Positions 16,256 to 24,100 of a stretch of DNA of 33,230 nucleotides are shown piece after piece. Source of the DNA: Pseudomonas bohemica (GTDB lineage: Bacteria > Pseudomonadota > Gammaproteobacteria > Pseudomonadales > Pseudomonadaceae); the NCBI RefSeq assembly GCF_002934685.1, contig NZ_NKHL01000075.1:316-33545 (forward strand). The letters are read 5' to 3'. The position numbers and the translations under genes were made by a program. Under the pieces are notes generated by a model. The model was not told the DNA's origin, searched no databases, and worked only from the letters and a program-made list of their open reading frames with translations. The stretch's first letter is position 1; each line of letters opens with the position of its first letter.

Positions 16256-17107
16256 TTGAAAACGCTTCTGCGCAGTTTCATCCCTCATTCGCTCAATACC
16301 CGTCCCGCTGAGTGGTCCCGTGCTGCCTTGGGCGCTTGTCTGGGAATTTTCCTCAGCGCATTGCTGAGTCGCCAGCTGTTCGGCATCGACGTCACTTTGC
16401 ATTTACTCGGCCCAATCGGGGCGTCAGCGGTGCTGCTGTTCGCGGTGTCGACCGGCGCGCTGGCTCAGCCGTGGTCGATCATCGGCAGTTATCTGATATC
16501 AGCTTTGGTTGCGCTGCTGTGCATTCAGCTGTTCGGTAACACTATCAGTGCAGCGAGTATCGCGGTGTGTTCGGCGATCGTGATCATGTGCATTTGCCGT
16601 TGCCTGCATCCACCGGGGGCGGCGGTGGCGATCAGCATTATCACCTCGAAAACCGAGCTTTGCGCGCTGGGGTTGCAGGTGCTGTTTCCGGTAATGCTCA
16701 ATGCTGCGTGTCTGCTGATCACCGCGTTGATCTACAACAACCTGACGCTGGTGCGTTACCCCAAACCGCACGCCCGAGCCGAAAGCGATACCCAGACGAG
16801 CACGCCACCTGTACACAGCGGCTTCAACAGCGAAGACCTGGAAAAAGCGCTGGATGATGTCGGGGCTTTCGTCGATGTGTCTCGGGAGGATCTGCAGGCG
16901 ATCCTGCACAAGACGCAGGCGAACGCGCAGCATCGTCACCGCACCGACATCGACACCGCCCGGACCATCGCCCGTGGCACACAGAGTCTGTCCCTTGAGC
17001 ATTCGGTGGCGGACGCGATGAAGATGCTGGCCAACCAGGGCGGCAAATACCTGTCGGTGCTGGACGGTGATCGCAAGGTGATTGGCATTATCAGTCTGCT
17101 GGATTGA
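16256..17107 (+). CDS. HPP-family membrane protein with partial C-terminal CBS region
   Basis: A protein of about 283 residues. The N-terminal half is an HPP integral membrane domain with four or five hydrophobic segments and the family's LGPIGASAVLLFAV and CRCLHPPGAAVA (HPP motif) signatures. The C-terminal half is soluble, and LSLEHSVADAMKMLANQGGKYLSVLDGDRKVIGII looks like a CBS motif. It ends at LLD right after, so only part of a CBS pair is present, whereas longer relatives have two. Some HPP proteins are nitrite transporters; the role here is unknown. No ATG fits. The TTG at 16256 begins the conserved KTLLRSFIPHSLNTRP part, and a more upstream TTG (16196) would cross the hairpin. Confidence 0.75.
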   Translation: MKTLLRSFIPHSLNTRPAEWSRAALGACLGIFLSALLSRQLFGIDVTLHLLGPIGASAVLLFAVSTGALAQPWSIIGSYLISALVALLCIQLFGNTISAASIAVCSAIVIMCICRCLHPPGAAVAISIITSKTELCALGLQVLFPVMLNAACLLITALIYNNLTLVRYPKPHARAESDTQTSTPPVHSGFNSEDLEKALDDVGAFVDVSREDLQAILHKTQANAQHRHRTDIDTARTIARGTQSLSLEHSVADAMKMLANQGGKYLSVLDGDRKVIGIISLLD

Positions 17108-17149
17108 AGCGCCGGTGGCAGTCTGGCTTGGCAACGCTGACGATCCGGG

Positions 17150-17182
17150 ACGCTGTCGCCGGCAAGCCGTGCTGTTACAGGG
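17150..17182. repeat. Degenerate REP element between convergent genes
   Basis: CGCTGTCGCCGGCAAGCC followed by GTGCTGTTACAGG resembles one arm of the Pseudomonas REP family with the core CGCCGGCAAGCCGGCTCCTACAGG. It lies in the 86-bp gap between the HPP gene and the convergent LysR gene. It is single and imperfect. Confidence 0.4.
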
Positions 17183-17193
17183 GCTGAGCAGGT

Positions 17194-18057
17194 TCAGATC
17201 AGCGGATCCCAGCGCTGCGACCAATCACCCTTTTCTTTGGCAATTTCCCGCAGCAATTCAAGCGCCCGTCGCAAGGTCGATGAGGCATTTTCCCGCGAAT
17301 ACACCAGATACGTCGGATAGCTGAACTCAGGGGCCAACGGCACTCGCTCGATAATTCCGCGATCCAGGTAGGACTGCACCACCCGCGTGCGGAAGTAACC
17401 TGCCCCACCATTGTCGAGGATGTACTGCAACGCGAAGGGGCCAAGGTTGAAGGCCACAGCCGCCCTGGATTTTTCCGGCATCGCAGCGTCGTGCTGCTGA
17501 CGAAACGCGGGGCCCCAATCGATATATACGTAAGGCTCGGGTTTGCCGACGACGCGCACCAGAATCAGCTTCTCTTCCAGCAATTCTTCAACCTGAAGCC
17601 CCGGCCAATACGCCGGCAGATAAACCAGCGCGGCATCCAGCACGCCGCGCTCGATGTCCTTCATTAGCGCATCGCCGTCCTTGACCTGCGAATGCAAGGC
17701 GTAATCGGGAATCGCGTTTCTTATCTCGCGCACCCAACTGAGCAGCAATGGATTGCACAGGCTCATCTCGGCCCCTACGCGCAACACGTGACGATACCCA
17801 TTCGGCAGCGGCAGGTCGCGTCTGGCGGCGTCCCAGGTCTGCACCAACTGATTGGCAAACACCACGAATGCCTCACCATCAGAGGTCAGCCTGGCACCGG
17901 TCCGATTGCGAATGAACAGCCTGCAATTCAGATGGCCTTCCAGCTTCTGCACCCGAGCGGTGATGGCGGTCTGGGTGACGTGCAGTTTTTCGGCAGCGGC
18001 CATCAGGCTGCCCAGGCGGACGATTTCGAGAAAGGTACGGGCGAGGTCAATGTCCAT
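17194..18057 (-). CDS. LysR-family transcriptional regulator
   Basis: A 287-residue LTTR. The N-terminal winged helix-turn-helix reads MDIDLARTFLEIVRLGSLMA, then AAEKLHVTQTAITARVQKLE and RLFIRNRTGARLTSDGEAF, an almost textbook LysR DNA-binding domain. From about residue 90 the LysR_substrate effector domain follows (HVLRVGAEMSLCNPLLLSWV...). ATG 18057 is chosen because it begins the conserved DLARTF helix; a start 18 codons upstream adds an unlikely charged tail. LTTRs usually control an adjacent divergent gene, but here the divergent neighbour is the small periplasmic protein at 18262. The target and inducer are unknown. Confidence 0.92.
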   Translation of the reverse strand: MDIDLARTFLEIVRLGSLMAAAEKLHVTQTAITARVQKLEGHLNCRLFIRNRTGARLTSDGEAFVVFANQLVQTWDAARRDLPLPNGYRHVLRVGAEMSLCNPLLLSWVREIRNAIPDYALHSQVKDGDALMKDIERGVLDAALVYLPAYWPGLQVEELLEEKLILVRVVGKPEPYVYIDWGPAFRQQHDAAMPEKSRAAVAFNLGPFALQYILDNGGAGYFRTRVVQSYLDRGIIERVPLAPEFSYPTYLVYSRENASSTLRRALELLREIAKEKGDWSQRWDPLI

Positions 18058-18261
18058 CGATACGGCTCGGCTTTTTGCTTCATGCTTCTGGCTTGAGGAA
18101 CGCTGCGCCATGGTAGCGCAGTGGCATGCCGTCCAGCGGGAAAGCGTAAGAGATTTGCGATCGAAGTGGCGAGGCAGCTGGCGGAAATTTCAAATCCGCT
18201 GTCTCATGCAGCAGGTTCGTACAGATCACGAGCCCCTACCTACCTTGCTGCGGAAAACAAC

Positions 18262-18534
18262 ATGAAACATGCCCTGCTCACCGGCTTGCTCCTGGCTGCA
18301 TTCGCCCTGCCCCTGGCGGCGAATGCCAACGACGACAACAGCCAGTGCCAGATGAACCTGAGCAAAGTCCGAGATGCAAAAGCTGCCAGACCGAATCTTA
18401 GCGATGCCGTTAAAAGCGACGTCGACACCACCGTCCACCGCGCCGAATCGGCACTGGCGCGGCATAACGACGATGGGGCCAGAGAGTGTGTTTCATTGAC
18501 CCAGCAGGCGTTGCAGAAGATTCAGAGCAATTGA
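18262..18534 (+). CDS. Small periplasmic protein of unknown function
   Basis: A 90-residue protein with a signal peptide (MKHALLTGLLLAAFALPLAA, cleavage near ANA-ND). The mature part is helical with two cysteines (SQCQMN and RECVSL) that could form a disulfide. Its helical pattern (AVKSDVDTTVHRAESALARH, ECVSLTQQALQKIQ) suggests a helix hairpin. I do not recognise a named family. Only a weak GCGGAAAA precedes the ATG. It is divergent from the LysR gene. Its last ~22 codons were copied, with the downstream REP element, to 18751-18914. Confidence 0.7.
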   Translation: MKHALLTGLLLAAFALPLAANANDDNSQCQMNLSKVRDAKAARPNLSDAVKSDVDTTVHRAESALARHNDDGARECVSLTQQALQKIQSN

Positions 18535-18631
18535 TTTGTTTGGCGTGAAGTAACTGGCAACACCGCAAGCCTCTGTGGGAGTGAGCTTGCTCACGAATGC
18601 AAAGTGTCAGCCGCTGAAAATGCAGCGCATG
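18468..18631. repeat. 164-bp direct repeat, copy 1
   Basis: It runs from the C-terminal codons of the 18262 gene through its stop codon and the first arm of a REP element. It aligns base for base with 18751-18914 at an offset of 283, with only a handful of substitutions and no indels. Confidence 0.9.
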
Positions 18632-18665
18632 CGCTAACCATTTCGTGAGCAAGCTCACTCCCACA
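18574..18665. repeat. REPIN (paired inverted REP elements)
   Basis: TGTGGGAGTGAGCTTGCTCACGAA at 18574-18597 is inverted at 18642-18665 with about 44 bases between. This is the typical structure of a Pseudomonas REP doublet (REPIN). Such elements are mobilised in trans by RAYT transposases; no RAYT gene is in this window. Confidence 0.9.
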
Positions 18666-18750
18666 CAAGCGGTGTGAAAACCTCGGCAATTCAGTGACTG
18701 GTTAAAAAATGAACTGTAAATTGCGCCGCTACGTAAATTCCAGGTCCGCA

Positions 18751-18914
18751 CGATGATGGCGCCAGAGAGTGTGTTTCATTGACCCAGCAGGCATTGCAAA
18801 AGATTCAGAGTAATTGATTTGTTTGGCGTGAAGTAACTGGCAACACCGCAAGCCTCTGTGGGAGTGAGCTTGCTCACGAATGCAAAGTGTCAGCCGCTGA
18901 AAATGCTGCGCATG
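18751..18914. repeat. 164-bp direct repeat, copy 2, carrying a gene 3' fragment
   Basis: This is a second copy of 18468-18631. It holds a non-functional copy of the last ~22 codons of the small periplasmic protein (ECVSLTQQALQKIQSN still readable up to its stop at about 18815-18817) and one REP arm at 18857-18880. The partner REP arm near 18918-18938 is truncated. Confidence 0.9.
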
Positions 18915-18917
18915 TGT

Positions 18918-19093
18918 CAGCAAACTCACTCCCATAGGTTGAGTTGTGTCAGCAGATGAGTGCTGAGCCTGCCCGCAAGCGCGGTCTGTCTGGGAAACCG
19001 AGGCCGCCTGGTTTCACTGCCGGTTCCTGCCAGATCGCTGGCAAGCCAAGCTCCCACGGCCTCTGGCCAGAAGCAGGCCGCGCCTGCCTCGGC
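18918..19093. repeat. Decayed REP fragments in the gap after the decarboxylase gene
   Basis: CAAACTCACTCCCAT near 18920 is a broken REP arm. CGCTGGCAAGCCAAGCTCCCAC near 19031-19052 looks like one arm of a second REP subtype. The gap has no credible gene. The decarboxylase gene ends at 19094 on the other strand, without a clear intrinsic terminator. Confidence 0.45.
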
Positions 19094-21379
19094 TTACTTC
19101 AACACCAACAACCGATAAACCCCCGCCTCGTTTTCAATGCCGTGGGTGTCATGGGTAAAGCCTGGGAATGACTTGTCGAAGCTCTCCAGTGCTTTGAGGT
19201 AGGCCAGCACGGCCCCATCCGCAGGCCCGGCATTTTCACCCGGCATCAGCAGTGGAATCCCCGGTGGATACGGCACGATGCCTGTCGCCGCGACGCGTCC
19301 GGCGGCTTCTTCCAGCGTCACTTGCTCGACCTCATTCCTGACCAGTTTTTCATAGGCCTCCACCGGGCTGAATTCCGCCTTGGGCAGGGTGCCGAACGCC
19401 GTAGACATGGCCGCGGTGGTTCTGGTTTTTTTCATGGCCGCGAAGATCTCCTCGGCCAGATCCTTCAACCCCATGCCCGCATAGCGCTGCTGATTGGCGG
19501 TCAGCAGATCGGGCAGACACAGTTCAAGCTCCAGGTTGGTGTCGTAGTCGCGTTTGAAGTCCAGCAGGGCGTTGACCAGCGTGCCCCATTTGCCTTTGGT
19601 GATGCCGATAGAGAACAGGAACAGGATGGTGAAGTCCGTGGTTTTCTCGACCACGATCCCCTGCCGTCCCAGATAGGCGCTGAGCACGCAGGCCGGAATG
19701 CCGAAATCCAGCAGATTGCCGTCGTCGCCCATGCCAGGGCTGAGGATGGAGACTTTGATCGGGTCCAGCATGCAGTAGCCGTCTTCGATGTCGCCGAAGC
19801 CATGCCAGACCTCGTTGGGGTGCAGGACCCAGCAGTTGGGGTCTGTCTTGAGTCTGGCCGGATCGACTTCGTGGAAAGGAATCGAAGTCGCATCGACCGA
19901 TACTGAGGGCGGCTGCCAGCAAGAGAAGAACCAGTCATCGTTGCCGAGCATGTCGCTCTGCATCCGCGAGATGACCTGCCGAAACGCGATGGCCTCCTCG
20001 ATGGATTCGTTGGTCAGGATCTGCCCGCTGGGGGCCTCCATCATCGCCGAGCTGACGTCGCATGAGGCCATGATCGCGTAGTTCGGCGAGGTGGAGGCAT
20101 GCATCATGTACGACTCATTGAAGCGCCCGTGCGGAATCGGATTGCGTCCGTTGCGGACATGAATCATCGAGGCCTGGGACAGCGCCGCCAGCAGCTTGTG
20201 GGTCGATTGCGTGGCGAACACCGTGGGTCTGGATGCGTCGTGATCGTCCGGGCTGCCATGCATCGCGAAGCGGTCCTTGTACAGCGGGTTGAACCGCGCG
20301 TAGCCATACCAGGCTTCGTCGAAGTGCAGGCGGTCTACGCTCTGGCCCAGCAGCTCTTCGACGCGGGTGACGTTGTAGGTCAGGCCGTCGTAGGTGGAGT
20401 TTGTGACGATGGCGTGGACCGGCGTCGAATCGATATGGCTTTTGACCAACGGGTTGTTGGCGATCGCCGCTTTGACGCCTTCGGCACTCAAGGTCTGCGG
20501 CAGGATCGGGCCGATGATACCGAAACGATTGCGGGTCGGCACCAGATAGGTCGGGATCGCGCCAGACAGCGTCATCGCATGTTCGGCGGACTTGTGGCAA
20601 TTGCGGTCGCACAGGGCGATCTGATCGCGAGTCACGCTGGCCATGAGGATGACGCGGTTGGACATCGACGAGCCGTTGGTCACGTAATACGTGCGATGAG
20701 CGCCAAACACCTTGGCCGCATAGCGCTCACCCTGTCCGATCGGACCGCTGTGGTCGAGCAGCGAACCCAGTTCACCGACGGAGATCGACAGGTCCGAGCG
20801 CAGCAGATTTTCGCCAAAGAATTCGTAGAACGCCCGGCCCGCCGTGCTTTTCAGAAACGCCGTACCGCCCGCATGGCCCGGCGTGTGCCAGGAATATTCG
20901 TAGCTGCGGGCGAACTTCAGCAGCGCGCCGAACATCGGTGGCAACACGGCCTGACGATAGCGCTCGATTGCAGCCATGATCCGACCACTCAGGAAGCGGC
21001 TGGTGTCTTCGGGCAACCAGATGAAGTCATCGGCGTGCTGCATGACGATCAAAGGGACGCTGGACGCGGTGCTGCGATCACTGATCAGAAATACCGGCAC
21101 GCGGGTGTTGCGCTCTCGCAATGTGGTGAGCAGATCGATGCATTCCTGATGGTCCGGGCTGTCGTCCATTTCCCAGCTGAGCAGCACGCACTGAATCGCC
21201 GGATCGGTACTCAGAATCGACTTGGCGTCACTCAGGCTTTCCGACGTGAGCACACTGATGGAGCGCTCCTCCACGTCACTGATCAGCTGGATAAGAGCCC
21301 GGCCAAACACGCTGCGTTTGTCGGGCTGCTTGGTAACCAACAGCGCCAGCATGCCGAGCAGGTGTCTGTATTCCGTCAT
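19094..21379 (-). CDS. PLP-dependent Orn/Lys/Arg decarboxylase, AdiA-like
   Basis: A 761-residue fold-type I decarboxylase. It has an N-terminal response-regulator-like wing domain (about 1-140), then the PLP core with TPGHAGGTAF, SDLSISVGELGSLLDHSG, NGSSMSNR, DRNCHKS, the PLP-ring-binding D354 in LHFDEAWYGYARF, and the Schiff-base lysine K395 in TQSTHKLLAALSQ. The C-terminal domain has PYPPGIPLLMPGE and ends FPGFTHDTHGIE. HFDEAWYGYARFNP and the overall length match E. coli AdiA (arginine decarboxylase), while SDISxSVxELGSLLDHSGP is more like CadA/Ldc. It would yield agmatine or cadaverine and CO2 in the cytoplasm. Its ATG overlaps the antiporter stop (ATGA), so the two are translationally coupled. 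Confidence 0.9.
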   Translation of the reverse strand: MTEYRHLLGMLALLVTKQPDKRSVFGRALIQLISDVEERSISVLTSESLSDAKSILSTDPAIQCVLLSWEMDDSPDHQECIDLLTTLRERNTRVPVFLISDRSTASSVPLIVMQHADDFIWLPEDTSRFLSGRIMAAIERYRQAVLPPMFGALLKFARSYEYSWHTPGHAGGTAFLKSTAGRAFYEFFGENLLRSDLSISVGELGSLLDHSGPIGQGERYAAKVFGAHRTYYVTNGSSMSNRVILMASVTRDQIALCDRNCHKSAEHAMTLSGAIPTYLVPTRNRFGIIGPILPQTLSAEGVKAAIANNPLVKSHIDSTPVHAIVTNSTYDGLTYNVTRVEELLGQSVDRLHFDEAWYGYARFNPLYKDRFAMHGSPDDHDASRPTVFATQSTHKLLAALSQASMIHVRNGRNPIPHGRFNESYMMHASTSPNYAIMASCDVSSAMMEAPSGQILTNESIEEAIAFRQVISRMQSDMLGNDDWFFSCWQPPSVSVDATSIPFHEVDPARLKTDPNCWVLHPNEVWHGFGDIEDGYCMLDPIKVSILSPGMGDDGNLLDFGIPACVLSAYLGRQGIVVEKTTDFTILFLFSIGITKGKWGTLVNALLDFKRDYDTNLELELCLPDLLTANQQRYAGMGLKDLAEEIFAAMKKTRTTAAMSTAFGTLPKAEFSPVEAYEKLVRNEVEQVTLEEAAGRVAATGIVPYPPGIPLLMPGENAGPADGAVLAYLKALESFDKSFPGFTHDTHGIENEAGVYRLLVLK

Positions 21380-22800
21380 GGTTGAGTCTCCAGTGTGGCC
21401 GGATTTCTGTTGTTGAGCGCCAGGTTATTCACAGGAATGGCCTCGCCAACGATGTGCTGCGCAGCGACGGTCTGGGTCGGAACGCTGTTGTTGAGGGCCT
21501 CCAGTTTGATCAGGCGTGTGTTGACGAAGCCGAACAGCGTATAGCCGGCGATGGTCGCCACCCCGCCAAGCATCAGCGCCTGAGCGCCGGAGCTATAAAG
21601 CGCGAGATAACTGTAGGCCGCTGCAATGTAGGCCACGATGTTGGTGATAAGTGCCTTGTTGGCTGGCACATTGGAAACCTTCTGCAGCGTCATCAGGGTT
21701 GCCATGGACAGGATGTACGGCACCAGATTGGTCACCACCGCGAGGTTCACCAGGATATCGAACTGCTTGGCCAGATCCGGGCTGATGGTCAGCAGCGCCA
21801 TCGCCGTCTGCAGCGCCAGCAGGATCAACATGCTGATGATCGGCACGTCGTGCTTGTTGGCCTTGGCGAAGATCGGCAGGAAGTACCCGGTGTCGGCCGA
21901 GCTCTTGAACACCTGCGCGACTGTGAATTGCCAACCCAGCAACGAGCCGATGCAGGCCAGCACCATCAGACCCATGACGATGTCGCCGATCATGGGGTTG
22001 AACATCTTGGCGAACACCAGACCGAACGGTGCGGTAGACGACACCAGCTCGGCATTCTCGACAATACCGGCGATGACGTTGGTTGAGGCGATGTAGATCA
22101 CCGCAGCACCCAAGGTTCCGCCCAATACGGCGATGGGCACGTTCTTCTCGGGATTCTCCACCGCATCGCCGTTGGCGCACGCCGACTCAAGGCCCAGAAA
22201 CGCCCACAGCGTAATCGCCACCGATGCCCCTGCCGCTTCGAACCAGCCCTTGTCGTGAGGGTTCCAGCCCGCGGCGTAGATGCTGCTGTCGAACCAGAAC
22301 CAGCCGATGGTCGACACCAGCACCACAGGCGCAATGACGCCCCACACCGTAACAGCGCCGATCTTGCCGGTAATCCTCGCCCCACCGAAGTTAGCGAAGG
22401 TGGTAATCCACAACAGAGCGATGGTCGCCAGGCCTACTTGCAACGAGCCAAGTTTTATATCGAACAAGGTCTGGATATAACCCACCGCGGTGATACTGAT
22501 CGCCACGTTGGCAATCAATAACGACAAACCATAGGTGTAATTGGTGATGTAGTTGCCGGACTTGCCGAAAGTGTATTCGGCATATCCGCCCATCCCTCCG
22601 GTCTTGCGACTGAGCATGCCGCAGCGCGCGAAGGCGTACGCCAGAGCTAATGAGCCGGTCGCGGTGATCAACCAGGACAGTATGGAGATGCCGCCGACTT
22701 CAGCGAGTTTGGTGGGCAGTAATACAATGCCGGATCCCAGCATGTTGACGGCCGTCAACATGGTCAGTTGCCCCACGCTCATTTTCTTTGCCACTGACAT
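21376..22800 (-). CDS. potE: PotE-like amino-acid/polyamine antiporter
   Basis: A 474-residue APC-family inner-membrane protein with about 12 hydrophobic segments. Long stretches match what I know of E. coli PotE (putrescine-ornithine antiporter): VNMLGSGIVLLPTKLAEVGG, KTGGMGGYAEYTFGKSGNY, WAFLGLESACANGDAVENPE, and VPIAVLGGTLGAAVIYIAST. It has a longer C-terminal tail (about 35 residues) than PotE. It is cotranscribed with the decarboxylase gene, so it probably swaps the amino-acid substrate for its decarboxylation product, which consumes protons inside the cell. PotE similarity points to ornithine/putrescine, whereas the partner enzyme looks like an arginine or lysine decarboxylase, so the true pair is uncertain. 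Confidence 0.88.
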   Translation of the reverse strand: MSVAKKMSVGQLTMLTAVNMLGSGIVLLPTKLAEVGGISILSWLITATGSLALAYAFARCGMLSRKTGGMGGYAEYTFGKSGNYITNYTYGLSLLIANVAISITAVGYIQTLFDIKLGSLQVGLATIALLWITTFANFGGARITGKIGAVTVWGVIAPVVLVSTIGWFWFDSSIYAAGWNPHDKGWFEAAGASVAITLWAFLGLESACANGDAVENPEKNVPIAVLGGTLGAAVIYIASTNVIAGIVENAELVSSTAPFGLVFAKMFNPMIGDIVMGLMVLACIGSLLGWQFTVAQVFKSSADTGYFLPIFAKANKHDVPIISMLILLALQTAMALLTISPDLAKQFDILVNLAVVTNLVPYILSMATLMTLQKVSNVPANKALITNIVAYIAAAYSYLALYSSGAQALMLGGVATIAGYTLFGFVNTRLIKLEALNNSVPTQTVAAQHIVGEAIPVNNLALNNRNPATLETQP

Positions 22801-23133
22801 TCCATAGCCTCGTTGGGTGAAGTGAGAGGCTTTTAGCTATAGCAAAGGTTGATAACTAAGCAAGAAAGTCTGACTTTCCAGATTAGTAGCCAAGAGCCAC
22901 TTCTTGATAACTTCAAAATGAATAGTGAGCATCTTCAGACTGAAAAAAGTCAGACCGCCCTTGCAAAACGGATAGGTGCTGTTCTGTCGCAGGGATACAG
23001 AATAAGGCCAGGTCACCATGCAGCGTTGACCTGTATCAACCCACATGGGAATAACCCGGCCTCGCCATTCGATCGGATAGTCGAATCGTGAGATCGTCAT
23101 AGCCGGCCCGACTTCCGGAGCGGCGCGGCGTGA
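22801..23133. promoter_or_regulatory. Upstream regulatory region of the antiporter-decarboxylase operon
   Basis: This 333-bp AT-richer gap contains no credible gene. GAAAGTC-T-GACTTTC at 22864-22878 is a perfect 7-1-7 palindrome 64 bases before the antiporter start, and TTGATAACT is repeated at 22849-22857 and 22904-22912 on both sides of it. This arrangement looks like a regulator binding region, but the regulator is not known. Confidence 0.5.
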
Positions 23134-23907
23134 TCAGATATTTAGCGAGGCCTTGAGCCGCGCCATCACATCGAGGTCGGTGCGTTCGAATCGCAGCGGT
23201 GTTGCCGTTACCCCGCCGTGGGTGACGACGAAAGTTTCGCTGTCTTCGAAATCGGGACGTTCGTGACGATCGATGTTCAGCCAGTAATAGCCCTGCTCGC
23301 GCATGTCGGTGCGCTGGGTGATGTTCAGGCCGTCCATGCGACCGATGCCTTGGCGGGTGATCTGCAGCGGGCCAGCTTCCTGCGGCGCGACATCAGGGAA
23401 GTTGACGTTGAGGCAGACATCACCCGCCCATTCCATGCCGATCAACCTGCGTATCACATCAGGCGCCAGCGCTCTGGCCGTGTCCCATTTCACCGCATCG
23501 CGACGGGTGAAAAACTGGCTCAGGGCAATCGAAGGCACGCCCAGCAGCAGGCCCGCCATGGCGGCGCCGACAGTGCCGGAGAACATGGTTTCCACGCCCA
23601 GATTGGCGCCTTTGTTGATCCCTGACAGCAGTAGCTGCGGTGGATTGTCCATCAGTTGACGCAAGCCAATGGCCACGCAATCGGCTGGAGTGCCTGACAC
23701 CGAAAATCGGCGCTCGCCCCGGGCCTTAACCCGCAATGGATGATGAATGCTCAGGGCATGGGAAATACCGCTCTGGTCCTGCTCCGGTGCGACGACCCAG
23801 ACTTCGTCAGTCAACTCCCGCGCCACCGCCTCCAGGACCTCGAGCCCCGGTGCGTCGATGCCGTCGTCGTTGGTGATCAGGATCCTCTCTATTCGCGGGT
23901 ACGACAT
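23134..23907 (-). CDS. surE: SurE-type 5'-nucleotidase
   Basis: A 257-residue metal-dependent nucleoside monophosphatase. The N-terminal ILITNDDGIDAPG holds the metal ligands D14 and D15; PEQDQSG supplies S46 and LSGINKGANLG supplies N98, which completes the SurE metal site. SGTPADCVAIG is also family-typical. ATG 23907 is preferred because AGAGGA precedes it and conserved sequence begins there; an upstream in-frame start has no support. The housekeeping surE of Pseudomonas sits with pcm, nlpD and rpoS, so this isolated gene beside ampE is probably a paralogue. Its C-terminus (FVVTHGGVTATPL) also fits the family. Confidence 0.88.
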   Translation of the reverse strand: MSYPRIERILITNDDGIDAPGLEVLEAVARELTDEVWVVAPEQDQSGISHALSIHHPLRVKARGERRFSVSGTPADCVAIGLRQLMDNPPQLLLSGINKGANLGVETMFSGTVGAAMAGLLLGVPSIALSQFFTRRDAVKWDTARALAPDVIRRLIGMEWAGDVCLNVNFPDVAPQEAGPLQITRQGIGRMDGLNITQRTDMREQGYYWLNIDRHERPDFEDSETFVVTHGGVTATPLRFERTDLDVMARLKASLNI

Positions 23908-23953
23908 GGGGTGTCCTCTGATGGGCGATTGATTCAAACATCGACGCGCCGGT

Positions 23954-24047
23954 TCTGTGGAAGTGAGCGTGCTCACGAAGGGGCGATAAACTCACAATAA
24001 CTTCAGCGCCTGAAGTCCGCCTTCGTGAGCAAGCTCACTCCCACAGA
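23954..24047. repeat. REPIN between the surE-like gene and ampE
   Basis: TCTGTGGAAGTGAGCGTGCTCACGAA at 23954-23979 is inverted at 24022-24047 with two mismatches, with about 42 bases between. It is the same REP type as at 18574-18665. It could act as a transcript end for ampE, which finishes nearby on the other side. Confidence 0.9.
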
Positions 24048-24100
24048 GATTGTTCAACCCAGAGGCTGTAACCCGTCCGACACGCGCTTTAGAGCAAACT

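Noticed and set aside
20099..21385. 428-codon ORF antisense to the decarboxylase gene
   Set aside because: The decarboxylase on the other strand has all catalytic motifs; the antisense product is a GC-skew shadow.
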